From Muribaculaceae bacterium (GTDB taxonomy: Bacteria > Bacteroidota > Bacteroidia > Bacteroidales > Muribaculaceae), in NCBI GenBank assembly GCA_009775225.1, contig VSPE01000014.1:1-50258 (forward strand): a DNA stretch of 50,258 nt. The letters run 5' to 3'. Positions 7,351 to 14,879 of the stretch are shown piece by piece. Each line of letters starts with the position of its first letter. The stretch's first letter is position 1. The notes beneath the pieces were generated by a model, which ran no database searches, was not told the origin of the DNA, and saw nothing but the letters and a program-made list of their open reading frames with translations. The translations under genes and the position numbers were made by a program.

Positions 7351-10146
7351 ATGCAAGTAAACAATATAACAGTCAAAGGTGCCCGTGTCAACAATCTGAA
7401 GAATGTCGACGTGGAAATACCCCGCAACCGATTTGTTGTCATCACCGGGCTTTCAGGCTCCGGTAAGTCGTCGCTGGCCTTCGATACGCTCTATGCCGAA
7501 GGTCGCCGTCGCTATGTGGAGAGCCTGTCAGCCTACGCACGCCAGTTTATGGGCAAGCTCCGCAAGCCCGAGTGCGATTTCATAAAAGGCCTGCCGCCAG
7601 CTATCGCTATCGAGCAGAAGGTAAACACCCGCAATCCACGTTCTACCGTCGGTACGTCTACCGAAATATACGATTATATACGTATGCTCTTCGGCCGCAT
7701 CGGTCGCACATACTCGCCTGTGAGCGGCGTGCAGGTAAGGAAGCATACGGTAGAAGACGTGCTTGCCGCCGCGAAATCGTATCCCGAGGGCACGAGAGCT
7801 GCTGTCGTCGCCCCAATTCTTCTCCCCGAGGGGCGCGACCTCGCCACTCAGCTCGATATATACGCTAAAGAAGGATATTCGCGTGTGGTCGATGCCGACA
7901 ACAGTTTTGTTGAAATCTCCGAATACAGCCATGAGGACTGTGCCAATGTGCCTTCACTTCTTGTTGACCGCCTCGTCATAGAGCACGAAGGCGACGAGTT
8001 GTCGCGACTTGCCGAGTCGGTCGAGACTGCTTTTTTTGAAGGGCATGGCGAGTGTGCGCTCGTTGTGTGGACTGCTGCCGGAGAAGTGGTGCGCCATGCT
8101 TTTTCGAAGCGTTTCGAGGCCGACGGAATGGTGTTTGAAGAACCTACCGACCAGATGTTCAACTTCAACAGTCCGCTCGGCGCATGCCCCGTGTGCGAAG
8201 GCTTCGGAAAGACTCTCGATATCGCCGAGGAACTTGTGGTGCCGAACGAGTCGCTCTCGGTTTTCGACGGTGCCGTCGCCCCTTGGCGTGGTCCTTCGTC
8301 AGCACGCTGGCAGCGCGATTTTATTGCCGCCGCCGCACCTCTCGGCTTCCCCGTACACAGTAAGTACTGCGAGCTTGAGAGCAATTGGCGCGACCTACTG
8401 TGGAAAGGCGACGGAAAGAGAGTGCACGGCATCAACGATTATTTCGATTATGTGGCCTCCAAGCGTCAGGCCATAGAGTTCCGCATGATTCTCGCCCGAT
8501 ACCGGGGCAAGACTACATGCCGCTGCTGCGGAGGCTCGCGACTCAAAGCCGATGCCGCCTATGTGAAAGTGGGGGGGGCAGGCATCGCCGAGCTGGTGTC
8601 TATGCCCGTGTGCCGCCTCCTGCCCTGGTTCGAGGCTCTGGAACTTGACAGCCGCGATGCCAAGGTGGCAGAGCGCCTTGTGGCGGAGATAAAGCGCCGT
8701 CTTACATTCCTCAACGATGTCGGCCTCGGCTACCTCACCCTCGACCGCCTCTCAAGCACCCTCTCGGGCGGCGAGAGTCAGCGCATACAGCTCGCTACTT
8801 CGCTTGGCAGCAGCCTTGTAGGTTCGCTATATATCCTCGACGAGCCTTCTATCGGTCTTCACAGCCGCGACACCGAGCGCCTCATAGGTGTGCTTCGCAA
8901 GCTTCAGCGCCTCGGCAACACTGTTGTGGTCGTAGAGCACGACGAGGATATAATGCGACAGGCCGACCGTATCATCGACGTCGGGCCGGCCGCAGGTACA
9001 GGCGGTGGCGAGATTGTATATCAAGGGCCTCCGGCCGACATTGTGAGCCACCCCGAGAGTTTCACAATGCAATATCTGTCGGGCGAGGCCGTCATTGCAG
9101 TGCCTGCCCAACGGCGCAAGTGGCGCGACTATATCCGTGTGGAAGGCGCTACAGAGCACAACCTCAAGGGTATAAGCGTGGACTTCCCCCTCGGAGTGTT
9201 CTCCTGTGTTACCGGGGTGAGCGGCTCGGGAAAGAGTACCCTCGTGCGCGATATTTTATATCGCGCCCTTGTGCGCCACTACAAAGGCGAGGGCGATGCC
9301 CCGGGCCGACATGCTGCCGTAACGGGTGATTTAAACCGTGTGGCAGGCGTCGTGTTTGTCGACCAGAACCCTATCGGGCGCTCCACACGCTCCAACCCGG
9401 TTACATATATCAAGGCCTACGACGATATCCGTGCTCTCATGGCCGCACAGCCCTTGGCAAAGCAGCTAGACATCCCTGCCGGCTGGTTCTCGTTCAACAC
9501 CGAGGGCGGCCGCTGCGAGGCATGCAAGGGCGAGGGCGTAATCACCATTGAGATGCAGTTCCTCTCCGACGTAACTATTGTATGTGAGGAGTGCCACGGC
9601 AAGCGCTTCAAGCGCGATGTGCTCGAAGTGAGGTACCGCGACAAGAATATCGTAGATATTCTCGACCTGACCGTCGACGATGCCATTGTCTTCTTCTCGT
9701 CCGACCCCGCCGACAGTGCCGCCATGCGCATAGCGCGGCGCCTCATGCCGCTTGCCGATGTCGGTCTCGGCTACGTGAAACTCGGGCAAAGCTCCAGCAC
9801 GCTCTCAGGCGGTGAGAACCAGCGCGTAAAACTCGCCTATTACTTGTCGCAGGCTAATGCCGCCCCGCAGATTTTCATCTTCGACGAACCTACGACAGGA
9901 CTCCATTTCCACGACATCAGTCTGCTACTCAAAGCATTCGACAGCCTGATTGCCATGGGACACACGCTAATAGTGGTGGAGCATAACCTCGATGTCATCA
10001 AGACTGCCGACTATGTGATAGACCTCGGCCCCGACGGCGGCGATGCCGGTGGCTCTCTTGTGGCGGCGGGTACACCCGAGCAGGTGGCTGCCACGGCCGC
10101 AAGTATCACGGGCCGATACCTCAAGGACAAGCTTTCCGCGCGATAG
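7351..10146 (+). CDS. uvrA: Excinuclease ABC subunit A
   Basis: A 931-residue damage-recognition ATPase of nucleotide excision repair that loads UvrB onto lesions. Both ABC modules are complete: Walker A GLSGSGKSS near residue 33 and GVSGSGKST in the second half, and signatures LSGGESQR and LSGGENQR. Zinc module 1 is CPVC paired with CRCC. Zinc module 2 is CEAC, 19 residues, then CEEC, as in canonical UvrA. I chose ATG 7351 because the family begins with about ten residues before ARVNNLKN and because the promoter lies at 7297-7328; a purine-rich AAGGA precedes it. It is the only plus-strand gene in the window and is followed by a hairpin terminator shared with the M56 gene. Confidence 0.97.
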   Translation: MQVNNITVKGARVNNLKNVDVEIPRNRFVVITGLSGSGKSSLAFDTLYAEGRRRYVESLSAYARQFMGKLRKPECDFIKGLPPAIAIEQKVNTRNPRSTVGTSTEIYDYIRMLFGRIGRTYSPVSGVQVRKHTVEDVLAAAKSYPEGTRAAVVAPILLPEGRDLATQLDIYAKEGYSRVVDADNSFVEISEYSHEDCANVPSLLVDRLVIEHEGDELSRLAESVETAFFEGHGECALVVWTAAGEVVRHAFSKRFEADGMVFEEPTDQMFNFNSPLGACPVCEGFGKTLDIAEELVVPNESLSVFDGAVAPWRGPSSARWQRDFIAAAAPLGFPVHSKYCELESNWRDLLWKGDGKRVHGINDYFDYVASKRQAIEFRMILARYRGKTTCRCCGGSRLKADAAYVKVGGAGIAELVSMPVCRLLPWFEALELDSRDAKVAERLVAEIKRRLTFLNDVGLGYLTLDRLSSTLSGGESQRIQLATSLGSSLVGSLYILDEPSIGLHSRDTERLIGVLRKLQRLGNTVVVVEHDEDIMRQADRIIDVGPAAGTGGGEIVYQGPPADIVSHPESFTMQYLSGEAVIAVPAQRRKWRDYIRVEGATEHNLKGISVDFPLGVFSCVTGVSGSGKSTLVRDILYRALVRHYKGEGDAPGRHAAVTGDLNRVAGVVFVDQNPIGRSTRSNPVTYIKAYDDIRALMAAQPLAKQLDIPAGWFSFNTEGGRCEACKGEGVITIEMQFLSDVTIVCEECHGKRFKRDVLEVRYRDKNIVDILDLTVDDAIVFFSSDPADSAAMRIARRLMPLADVGLGYVKLGQSSSTLSGGENQRVKLAYYLSQANAAPQIFIFDEPTTGLHFHDISLLLKAFDSLIAMGHTLIVVEHNLDVIKTADYVIDLGPDGGDAGGSLVAAGTPEQVAATAASITGRYLKDKLSAR

Positions 10147-10171
10147 CGATACTATACGCTGATACAGAGTA

Positions 10172-10205
10172 AAAGGCGATGCGACTTCACAATCGCATCG
10201 CCTTT
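10172..10205. terminator. Bidirectional terminator between uvrA and the M56 gene
   Basis: AAAGGCGATGCGA at 10172-10184 and its exact complement at 10193-10205 form a 13-bp stem with an 8-base loop. It lies between convergent genes. The U-tracts are short (three on one side, four on the other), but position and stem support a role for both transcripts. Confidence 0.75.
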
Positions 10206-10222
10206 GAGAGTCTTGCCTGTTT

Positions 10223-11659
10223 CTATTTTTTGCTAGTAATTCTTATGGTTTTGTCTTCGGTGTTTACATCCACCGAAGCAATTGTTTCCGGCGGGATTTT
10301 CTTCATTTCGATATTTGTAATCATCTTTCCGTCAAGGAATATCTTTAAGCCCTCAGGGAATGATGAGCCGATGCCGGTGATTGATATCGACGAGGTAGTG
10401 CCGTTCTTCGGAGCGGAATCCGCAATCTTTACGGTGTGAGAGGCGGCTAAGAAACTTTCAAGATTGAAAAGCATCTCCCTGCCGTTGACAGTCAGGCACA
10501 TGCTCGCATCTTTATAATCTTCCGAGAAGGGAAATCCGACGCTTATGGTTACGTCGTCGTCCGTCATGTCGAAGTTAATATTGTTTGCCCGATAGGTCTT
10601 GCCGTTGTTGGTGAATGTTCCGCCCGACACCGACATTGTATTGCCCATAGACTTGCCCTTGATAAGCACGGTGGTCGTATTGCCGTCGTTATTGATGTTT
10701 GTCACCTTTAAAACGGCATCCGTTTGGCCTTGCAGCGGATTTTCCGTATCTTTGTCGACAGATACCTCACTACTGCTGATGGTCGATACGGCTGCACGTA
10801 TTGCAGGCACTCCGGCCACGCCAAGCCCAAGGGCGAGCATCGGCACCAGTGCGAGGGCCTTGAATTTGCGCCCCGCGCCACTTTTTGTTTTGTACATCAT
10901 TGTGATACGTTTTTTAAGTTTACTATGATTGAGGCTGTTGGCTAAGGACGGGAATCTGGCGCCAACAGCTTTTTTTATAAGTAACATCTGATACTCCTGC
11001 ACGTCGTGGCCGCCGTCTATCACAGCCATGTCGGCCTGATACTCATGTATGAGCATAAGCTCGTCGCGCATAAGCCACGCCACGGGGTTAAACCAGTTTA
11101 CGATGCAAACGGCCTGCGCCAGCAGCAAATCTATCCAGTGGTGGCAAGCCACATGCTTCATCTCGTGTGCGGCTATCGCCGGGCAGTTATTGTTGTAGTC
11201 GCTGCGGCTTATTACTATGTAGCGCATCCAGCTGAACGGGGCATACCTTTCGTTGTCTGTCAGAACCAGGGTGTAGCCTTCGCGCTCAATCTTTTTTCCG
11301 TGCCTTATCACACGAGAGAGCCGCAGGCGGGTGACAGCCGTTTGCACGGCCACGACAATCATCCCGGCTATAAATATCCAAATCAGCACGGTTCCCCATA
11401 TCGGGCGGGAGAGCGGGGCGGCCACAGCGCTGGCCGCTTCTATGCCTGTGAAAGCCGCATCCGTCATCTCGGTGCCTGCGGCATGGTGCCCTGTGAAGAA
11501 CGCAATGGGCGAGGCAGCGAACGATACCGCGTAGATTGTAAGCAGTACGCCGCGGTTGAAGCTGTGCTGCTTGTCTCTTGCCAGTAATACGCGGTAGACA
11601 AGATACATCGCCGTCATGAGCAGCCCGCTGATTATGGAGTATGACAGAAATCCACCCAT
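10223..11659 (-). CDS. M56 (BlaR1/MecR1-like) membrane metallopeptidase sensor
   Basis: A 478-residue inner-membrane zinc peptidase of the BlaR1/MecR1 type, expected to relieve repression by the adjacent BlaI-like protein. Hydrophobic segments lie near residues 5-27, 38-58 and 88-112, and again near 268-288. The zinc motif HEMKH (about 165-169) and the downstream HEYQAD (about 205-210) are intact. The outer domain is not a penicillin-binding domain. It is about 190 residues of beta-rich sequence ending in a segment (KIFLDGKMI to PPETIASVDV) like the TonB-plug-like tails of other Bacteroidota M56 proteins, so the signal may not be a beta-lactam. I chose ATG 11659; the GTG at 11665 overlaps the blaI stop. 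No beta-lactamase gene is nearby. Confidence 0.9.
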   Translation of the reverse strand: MGGFLSYSIISGLLMTAMYLVYRVLLARDKQHSFNRGVLLTIYAVSFAASPIAFFTGHHAAGTEMTDAAFTGIEAASAVAAPLSRPIWGTVLIWIFIAGMIVVAVQTAVTRLRLSRVIRHGKKIEREGYTLVLTDNERYAPFSWMRYIVISRSDYNNNCPAIAAHEMKHVACHHWIDLLLAQAVCIVNWFNPVAWLMRDELMLIHEYQADMAVIDGGHDVQEYQMLLIKKAVGARFPSLANSLNHSKLKKRITMMYKTKSGAGRKFKALALVPMLALGLGVAGVPAIRAAVSTISSSEVSVDKDTENPLQGQTDAVLKVTNINNDGNTTTVLIKGKSMGNTMSVSGGTFTNNGKTYRANNINFDMTDDDVTISVGFPFSEDYKDASMCLTVNGREMLFNLESFLAASHTVKIADSAPKNGTTSSISITGIGSSFPEGLKIFLDGKMITNIEMKKIPPETIASVDVNTEDKTIRITSKK

Positions 11660-11661
11660 TA

Positions 11662-12039
11662 TCACTTACCTTTTTGCTCTACGAGTCTGAGCAGTTCCTT
11701 TAATTCCTCTTTGGAGATTTTTTCCTCGGCCACCAGAGCCGACACGGCGCCGTAATAGCTCCCGCTGAAATAGTTCTTGATGAAATTCCCGAGACTTCTG
11801 CTACGGAAATACTCCTTTTCCACCTTTGCAAAGTAGTGGAAGGAACCCCCCGTTTCGTTATGCTCCACAAAGCCCTTTGCTTCGAGCCTGCGCACTACAG
11901 TCGATACGGTGTTGAAGTGCGGTCGCGGTTCGGGATACAGCTCTACAAGGCGGCTTATAGGAAGTGGCCCGTGCTCCCATAGCAGTTGCATCAGTTCCTC
12001 TTCTTTTGGTGTAAGTTGGTCTTTCGATATCTTTCTCAT
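11662..12039 (-). CDS. BlaI/MecI/CopY family repressor
   Basis: A 125-residue winged-helix repressor. The N-terminal domain shows LTPKEEELMQLLW, the recognition region FNTVSTVVRRLEAKGFV and the wing with HYFAKV, all typical of BlaI. The C-terminal part (about 85-125) is the helical dimerisation region that a partner peptidase cleaves in the Bla/Mec systems. It is the first gene of a two-gene operon; its TGA lies two bases before the ATG of the M56 gene. Three copies of one dyad upstream, two of them flanking the -7 box, imply autorepression. The wider regulon is unknown. Confidence 0.95.
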   Translation of the reverse strand: MRKISKDQLTPKEEELMQLLWEHGPLPISRLVELYPEPRPHFNTVSTVVRRLEAKGFVEHNETGGSFHYFAKVEKEYFRSRSLGNFIKNYFSGSYYGAVSALVAEEKISKEELKELLRLVEQKGK

Positions 12040-12040
12040 A

Positions 12041-12056
12041 AACTATTTTTGTAGTT
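12041..12056 (-). promoter_or_regulatory. BlaI-type operator, copy 1
   Basis: A 16-bp dyad AACTATTTTTGTAGTT (ACTA, six bases, TAGT) just two bases upstream of the blaI start codon and over the predicted 5' end of the transcript. Bound repressor here would block transcription. Confidence 0.75.
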
Positions 12057-12063
12057 GACATCG

Positions 12064-12071
12064 CAAAAGTA
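12064..12071 (-). promoter_or_regulatory. -7 box of the blaI-M56 operon
   Basis: On the minus strand TACTTTTG followed by C fits TAnnTTTGC. It lies between operator copies 1 and 2. The -33 region is weak. The predicted start is near 12057, giving a leader of about 18 bases. Confidence 0.7.
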
Positions 12072-12073
12072 AT

Positions 12074-12089
12074 AACTATTTTTGTAGTT
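12074..12089 (-). promoter_or_regulatory. BlaI-type operator, copy 2
   Basis: Same 16 bases and same orientation as copy 1, starting exactly 33 bases away (about three helical turns). It occupies the spacer between the -33 and -7 elements. Confidence 0.75.
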
Positions 12090-12122
12090 GCAAGAGAAAG
12101 TTCCTGTATTTAACTTCTCTTA

Positions 12123-12138
12123 ACTACAAAAATAGTTT
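12123..12138 (-). promoter_or_regulatory. BlaI-type operator, copy 3 (reverse orientation)
   Basis: AACTACAAAAATAGTT is the exact reverse complement of copies 1 and 2. It lies about 65-80 bases upstream of the predicted start, outside the core promoter. The remaining spacer to 12303 holds no gene or strong structure that I can see. Confidence 0.65.
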
Positions 12139-12307
12139 AGGCGCAAAATTCGACTTTTGAGACAATAAAATATCTCGAAGCGTTTGGAAAAGCCCTTTCA
12201 CTTTCCTTATCCTTCCGCACCCTCGGGAAGCGGAATGAAAGTACGGAAGATTATCGGGAGCTAAGACATTCCAGTCATCGCCGTGAGTCGGGCATCACTC
12301 TATAAAA

Positions 12308-12348
12308 AAGCACCAAATGAACAAGATTTATCTGCTCATTTGGTGCTT
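12308..12348 (-). terminator. Terminator of the LacI-controlled operon
   Basis: AAGCACCAAATGA (12308-12320) pairs perfectly with TCATTTGGTGCTT (12336-12348) over 13 bp. On the minus strand the second arm runs into TTTTTT. It lies 20 bases after the GH3 stop and closes the operon that starts at the symporter. Confidence 0.85.
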
Positions 12349-12368
12349 AAATTATATTAATTTGCTTT

Positions 12369-14861
12369 TTATTTTATCTTCACGGTCTTGCGCAGGAGGA
12401 TATTGTCGGAAGAGTTGCCTACGAGTATTTCGTATTCGCCGGGGTCGTAGCCGAAATCGTGGATTTCGGTCTTGTAGTATGCGAACGCCTCTGCGTCGAG
12501 TCTGATGTCGAAGCGCACGGTCTCGCCGGCCTTTATCATCTTCTTGTCGTAGCCCTTCAGCTCCTTGTAGGGGCGGAAAACCTTTGCGCCGATAGGACGG
12601 ATGTACACCTGTGCCACCTCTTTGCCGTCGCGAGTGCCGGTGTTGGTCACGTTGAAGCTTACATTGTATAGGGGCTTGCCCTTGGCGCTCTCGTTCTTGA
12701 CCTTGAGGTCGGAGAAGCGGAAAGTAGTGTAGCTCTTGCCGAAGCCGAAGGCGAAGTTAGGCTGCACGCCCTTGGTGTCGTAGTGGCGATAGCCTACGAG
12801 CAGCCCCTCGCCGTAGCTCACGCGCTTGTCACCGTCCTCGTCGTAGTAGTAGGGGTAGGCAGGATTGTCTTCCCGGCGCTTCTCGAAAGTCACGGGAAGT
12901 TTGCCCGAGGGGTTGACCTTGCCGAAGAGGATTTCTGCGGCTGCCGTACCGCCTTCCTGACCCGGATACCACAGATACACGAGTGCCGGAGCGCGGTGCT
13001 GCCACTTGCTGAGGTCGGCGTTGCTGCCGGCGTTGACAAGCACGGCGGTATTGGGGTTGGCGTCGATTACGCGGTTCACGAGGCTGTCCTGATACTCGGG
13101 GAGTTCGAAGGGGCGGTCGTTGCTCTCGCGTTCGAGGCTCTCGTTGAAGCCTATGCTCACTATGGCTATGTCGGCCTTGGCGGCAAGTGCGGCGGCCTCG
13201 TCGAAGAGCTGTCGGTCTTCACGCCAGCCGAAAGACACGTCCACCGGGTGCACGTTGGCGAAGTATTCAAGCTCTACGGGGTACTCTTTGCCGGCTTCGA
13301 GAGGAAGCACTACTTCGCGGAGAGTGATGCCCTGGTCGCGCCATTCGTTTATTACCTGCTTGTCGTCCACCTTTAGGCGGAAGCCGTCGAAGCCGCGCAC
13401 CACAAAGCGGTAGTCGGCGGTCTTCTCGGGGCGCACCACGCCGCTCCAGCGCATCGAGCAGTGGTCGTAGGGCAGACCGTGGTTCTCGGTGGCTATGTGG
13501 TAGCCGTTGGCAATGTTCACAATGCTGTCGATATGGGTGTCGACAGGCTCGCCGCGCAGTCGCGGATTATTGTAGAACTCGGCTTTGAGGCCGCGTACGT
13601 CTGAGCCGGGAGCGGTGTAGAACACCGACTGCTGTACTGTCTCGGGGAGCGTGGGAAGGCCGGGAGAGTAGAGTATCTCGATGTTGTCGCCGGCCTGCTC
13701 GCGGATACCGTCGAGAAGCGAAACACTGTGGAAGGGGAAGGTGTACGAGCTGCCGCCGCCCGAGATGTAGCTGTTGGCGTTCGGGCCTATCACGGCGATG
13801 CGCTTCACGCCTGACTTCACGGGAAGAAGCTCGCCTTCATTTTTCAGAAGCACAATTCCTTCGCGGGCAAGCTCCAGGGCGGCAGCGGCACCGTCGGGGT
13901 TATCCATAGGCACAGAGGGGTCGTGCTGCTCGTTCTCGAAGAACCCGTTTGCGAAAATCATGCGGAGGATGCGGCGCACCTTGTCGTTGATTGTCGATTC
14001 GCTCACGCGTCCGTCTTTGATAGCGGGAATAAGGACGTCGCGGTTCATACACTTGGCGCGGGGCATCTCCAGGTCGAGGCCTCCGTTGGCGGCTTCCACG
14101 CCGTCGTAGGTTGCCGACCAGTCGCTCATCACCACACCGTCGAAGCCCCACATGTCGCGGAGCACGGTGTTGTTGAGATAACCGTTTTGGGTGGCGTGCA
14201 CGCCGTTAACGGGGTTGTAGCTGTCCATTACGCTACCGGCCTTGGCCTTCTGTATGGCGGCTTTGAACACGGGCAGATATATCTCATGGAGAGTGCGCTC
14301 GTCGATGTCGCTGCTCACATTGTTTCTGTCCCATTCCTGATTGTTGGCGGCATAGTGCTTGAGAGTGGCCACCACGCCCTGCTCCTGCAGGCCGGATACG
14401 TATGCGCAGGCGGTCTCGGCGTTGAGATATGGGTCTTCAGTGAAGTACTCGAAGTTGCGTCCGCACATCGGGGCGCGGAGTATGTTCACACCCGGGCCGA
14501 GGAGCACATGCACGGCGCGGGCGCGGCTGTCGCGGCCGAGCTGCTTGCCGAGTTCGTACACGAGGCTGCGGTTCCATGTCGATGCCGAGAGCACGCCGGC
14601 GGGATAAGCCGTGCTGCGGCCGTCTTTGTGGGTACCTACGGGGCCGTCGGTGAGCTTGATTTCGGGTACGCCGAGGCGCTCTATTCCGCGGATATAGAAG
14701 CCCCGGTAGCCTCCGATATAGTCTATTTTCTCTTCGAGGGTCATACGGCCCAGAAGGTCTTCGACGCGTGAGTCGACCGATGCTGTCGCGTCTTTGTAGA
14801 CTTGCGCCGACGCCGGGAGCGCCGCTGCCGCAAGGATTGTGGATAAGATAAGTTTACGCAT
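12369..14861 (-). CDS. Secreted GH3 beta-glycosidase with PA14 and Fn3-like domains
   Basis: An 830-residue exo-acting retaining beta-glycosidase. A type I signal peptide (about 1-19, cleavage after ASA) sends it to the periplasm; there is no lipobox. The GH3 N-terminal barrel covers about 28-310 with the nucleophile Asp247 in VMSDWSATYDG and substrate contacts KHYAANN near 168-174. The C-terminal sandwich begins near 335 and is interrupted by a PA14 insertion (about 415-560, starting LKAEFYNNP). The Glu in RESNDRPF is the likely acid/base. A fibronectin-III-like domain ends the protein. It is the last gene of the operon, 18 bases after the SGNH gene. The specificity (glucose, xylose or other) cannot be read from sequence. 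Confidence 0.93.
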   Translation of the reverse strand: MRKLILSTILAAAALPASAQVYKDATASVDSRVEDLLGRMTLEEKIDYIGGYRGFYIRGIERLGVPEIKLTDGPVGTHKDGRSTAYPAGVLSASTWNRSLVYELGKQLGRDSRARAVHVLLGPGVNILRAPMCGRNFEYFTEDPYLNAETACAYVSGLQEQGVVATLKHYAANNQEWDRNNVSSDIDERTLHEIYLPVFKAAIQKAKAGSVMDSYNPVNGVHATQNGYLNNTVLRDMWGFDGVVMSDWSATYDGVEAANGGLDLEMPRAKCMNRDVLIPAIKDGRVSESTINDKVRRILRMIFANGFFENEQHDPSVPMDNPDGAAAALELAREGIVLLKNEGELLPVKSGVKRIAVIGPNANSYISGGGSSYTFPFHSVSLLDGIREQAGDNIEILYSPGLPTLPETVQQSVFYTAPGSDVRGLKAEFYNNPRLRGEPVDTHIDSIVNIANGYHIATENHGLPYDHCSMRWSGVVRPEKTADYRFVVRGFDGFRLKVDDKQVINEWRDQGITLREVVLPLEAGKEYPVELEYFANVHPVDVSFGWREDRQLFDEAAALAAKADIAIVSIGFNESLERESNDRPFELPEYQDSLVNRVIDANPNTAVLVNAGSNADLSKWQHRAPALVYLWYPGQEGGTAAAEILFGKVNPSGKLPVTFEKRREDNPAYPYYYDEDGDKRVSYGEGLLVGYRHYDTKGVQPNFAFGFGKSYTTFRFSDLKVKNESAKGKPLYNVSFNVTNTGTRDGKEVAQVYIRPIGAKVFRPYKELKGYDKKMIKAGETVRFDIRLDAEAFAYYKTEIHDFGYDPGEYEILVGNSSDNILLRKTVKIK

Positions 14862-14879
14862 TATTCTTTATGTGTGAGC

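Noticed and set aside
12195..12242. Weak imperfect inverted repeat (CTTTCA to TGAAAG with TTCCGC/GCGGAA inside)
   Set aside because: The stem is broken by unpaired stretches and no gene or promoter depends on it, so I do not report it as a structure.
12317..12505. Short plus-strand frame in the spacer after the GH3 gene
   Set aside because: It runs through the terminator hairpin and into the antisense of the GH3 gene; no promoter or protein-like features.
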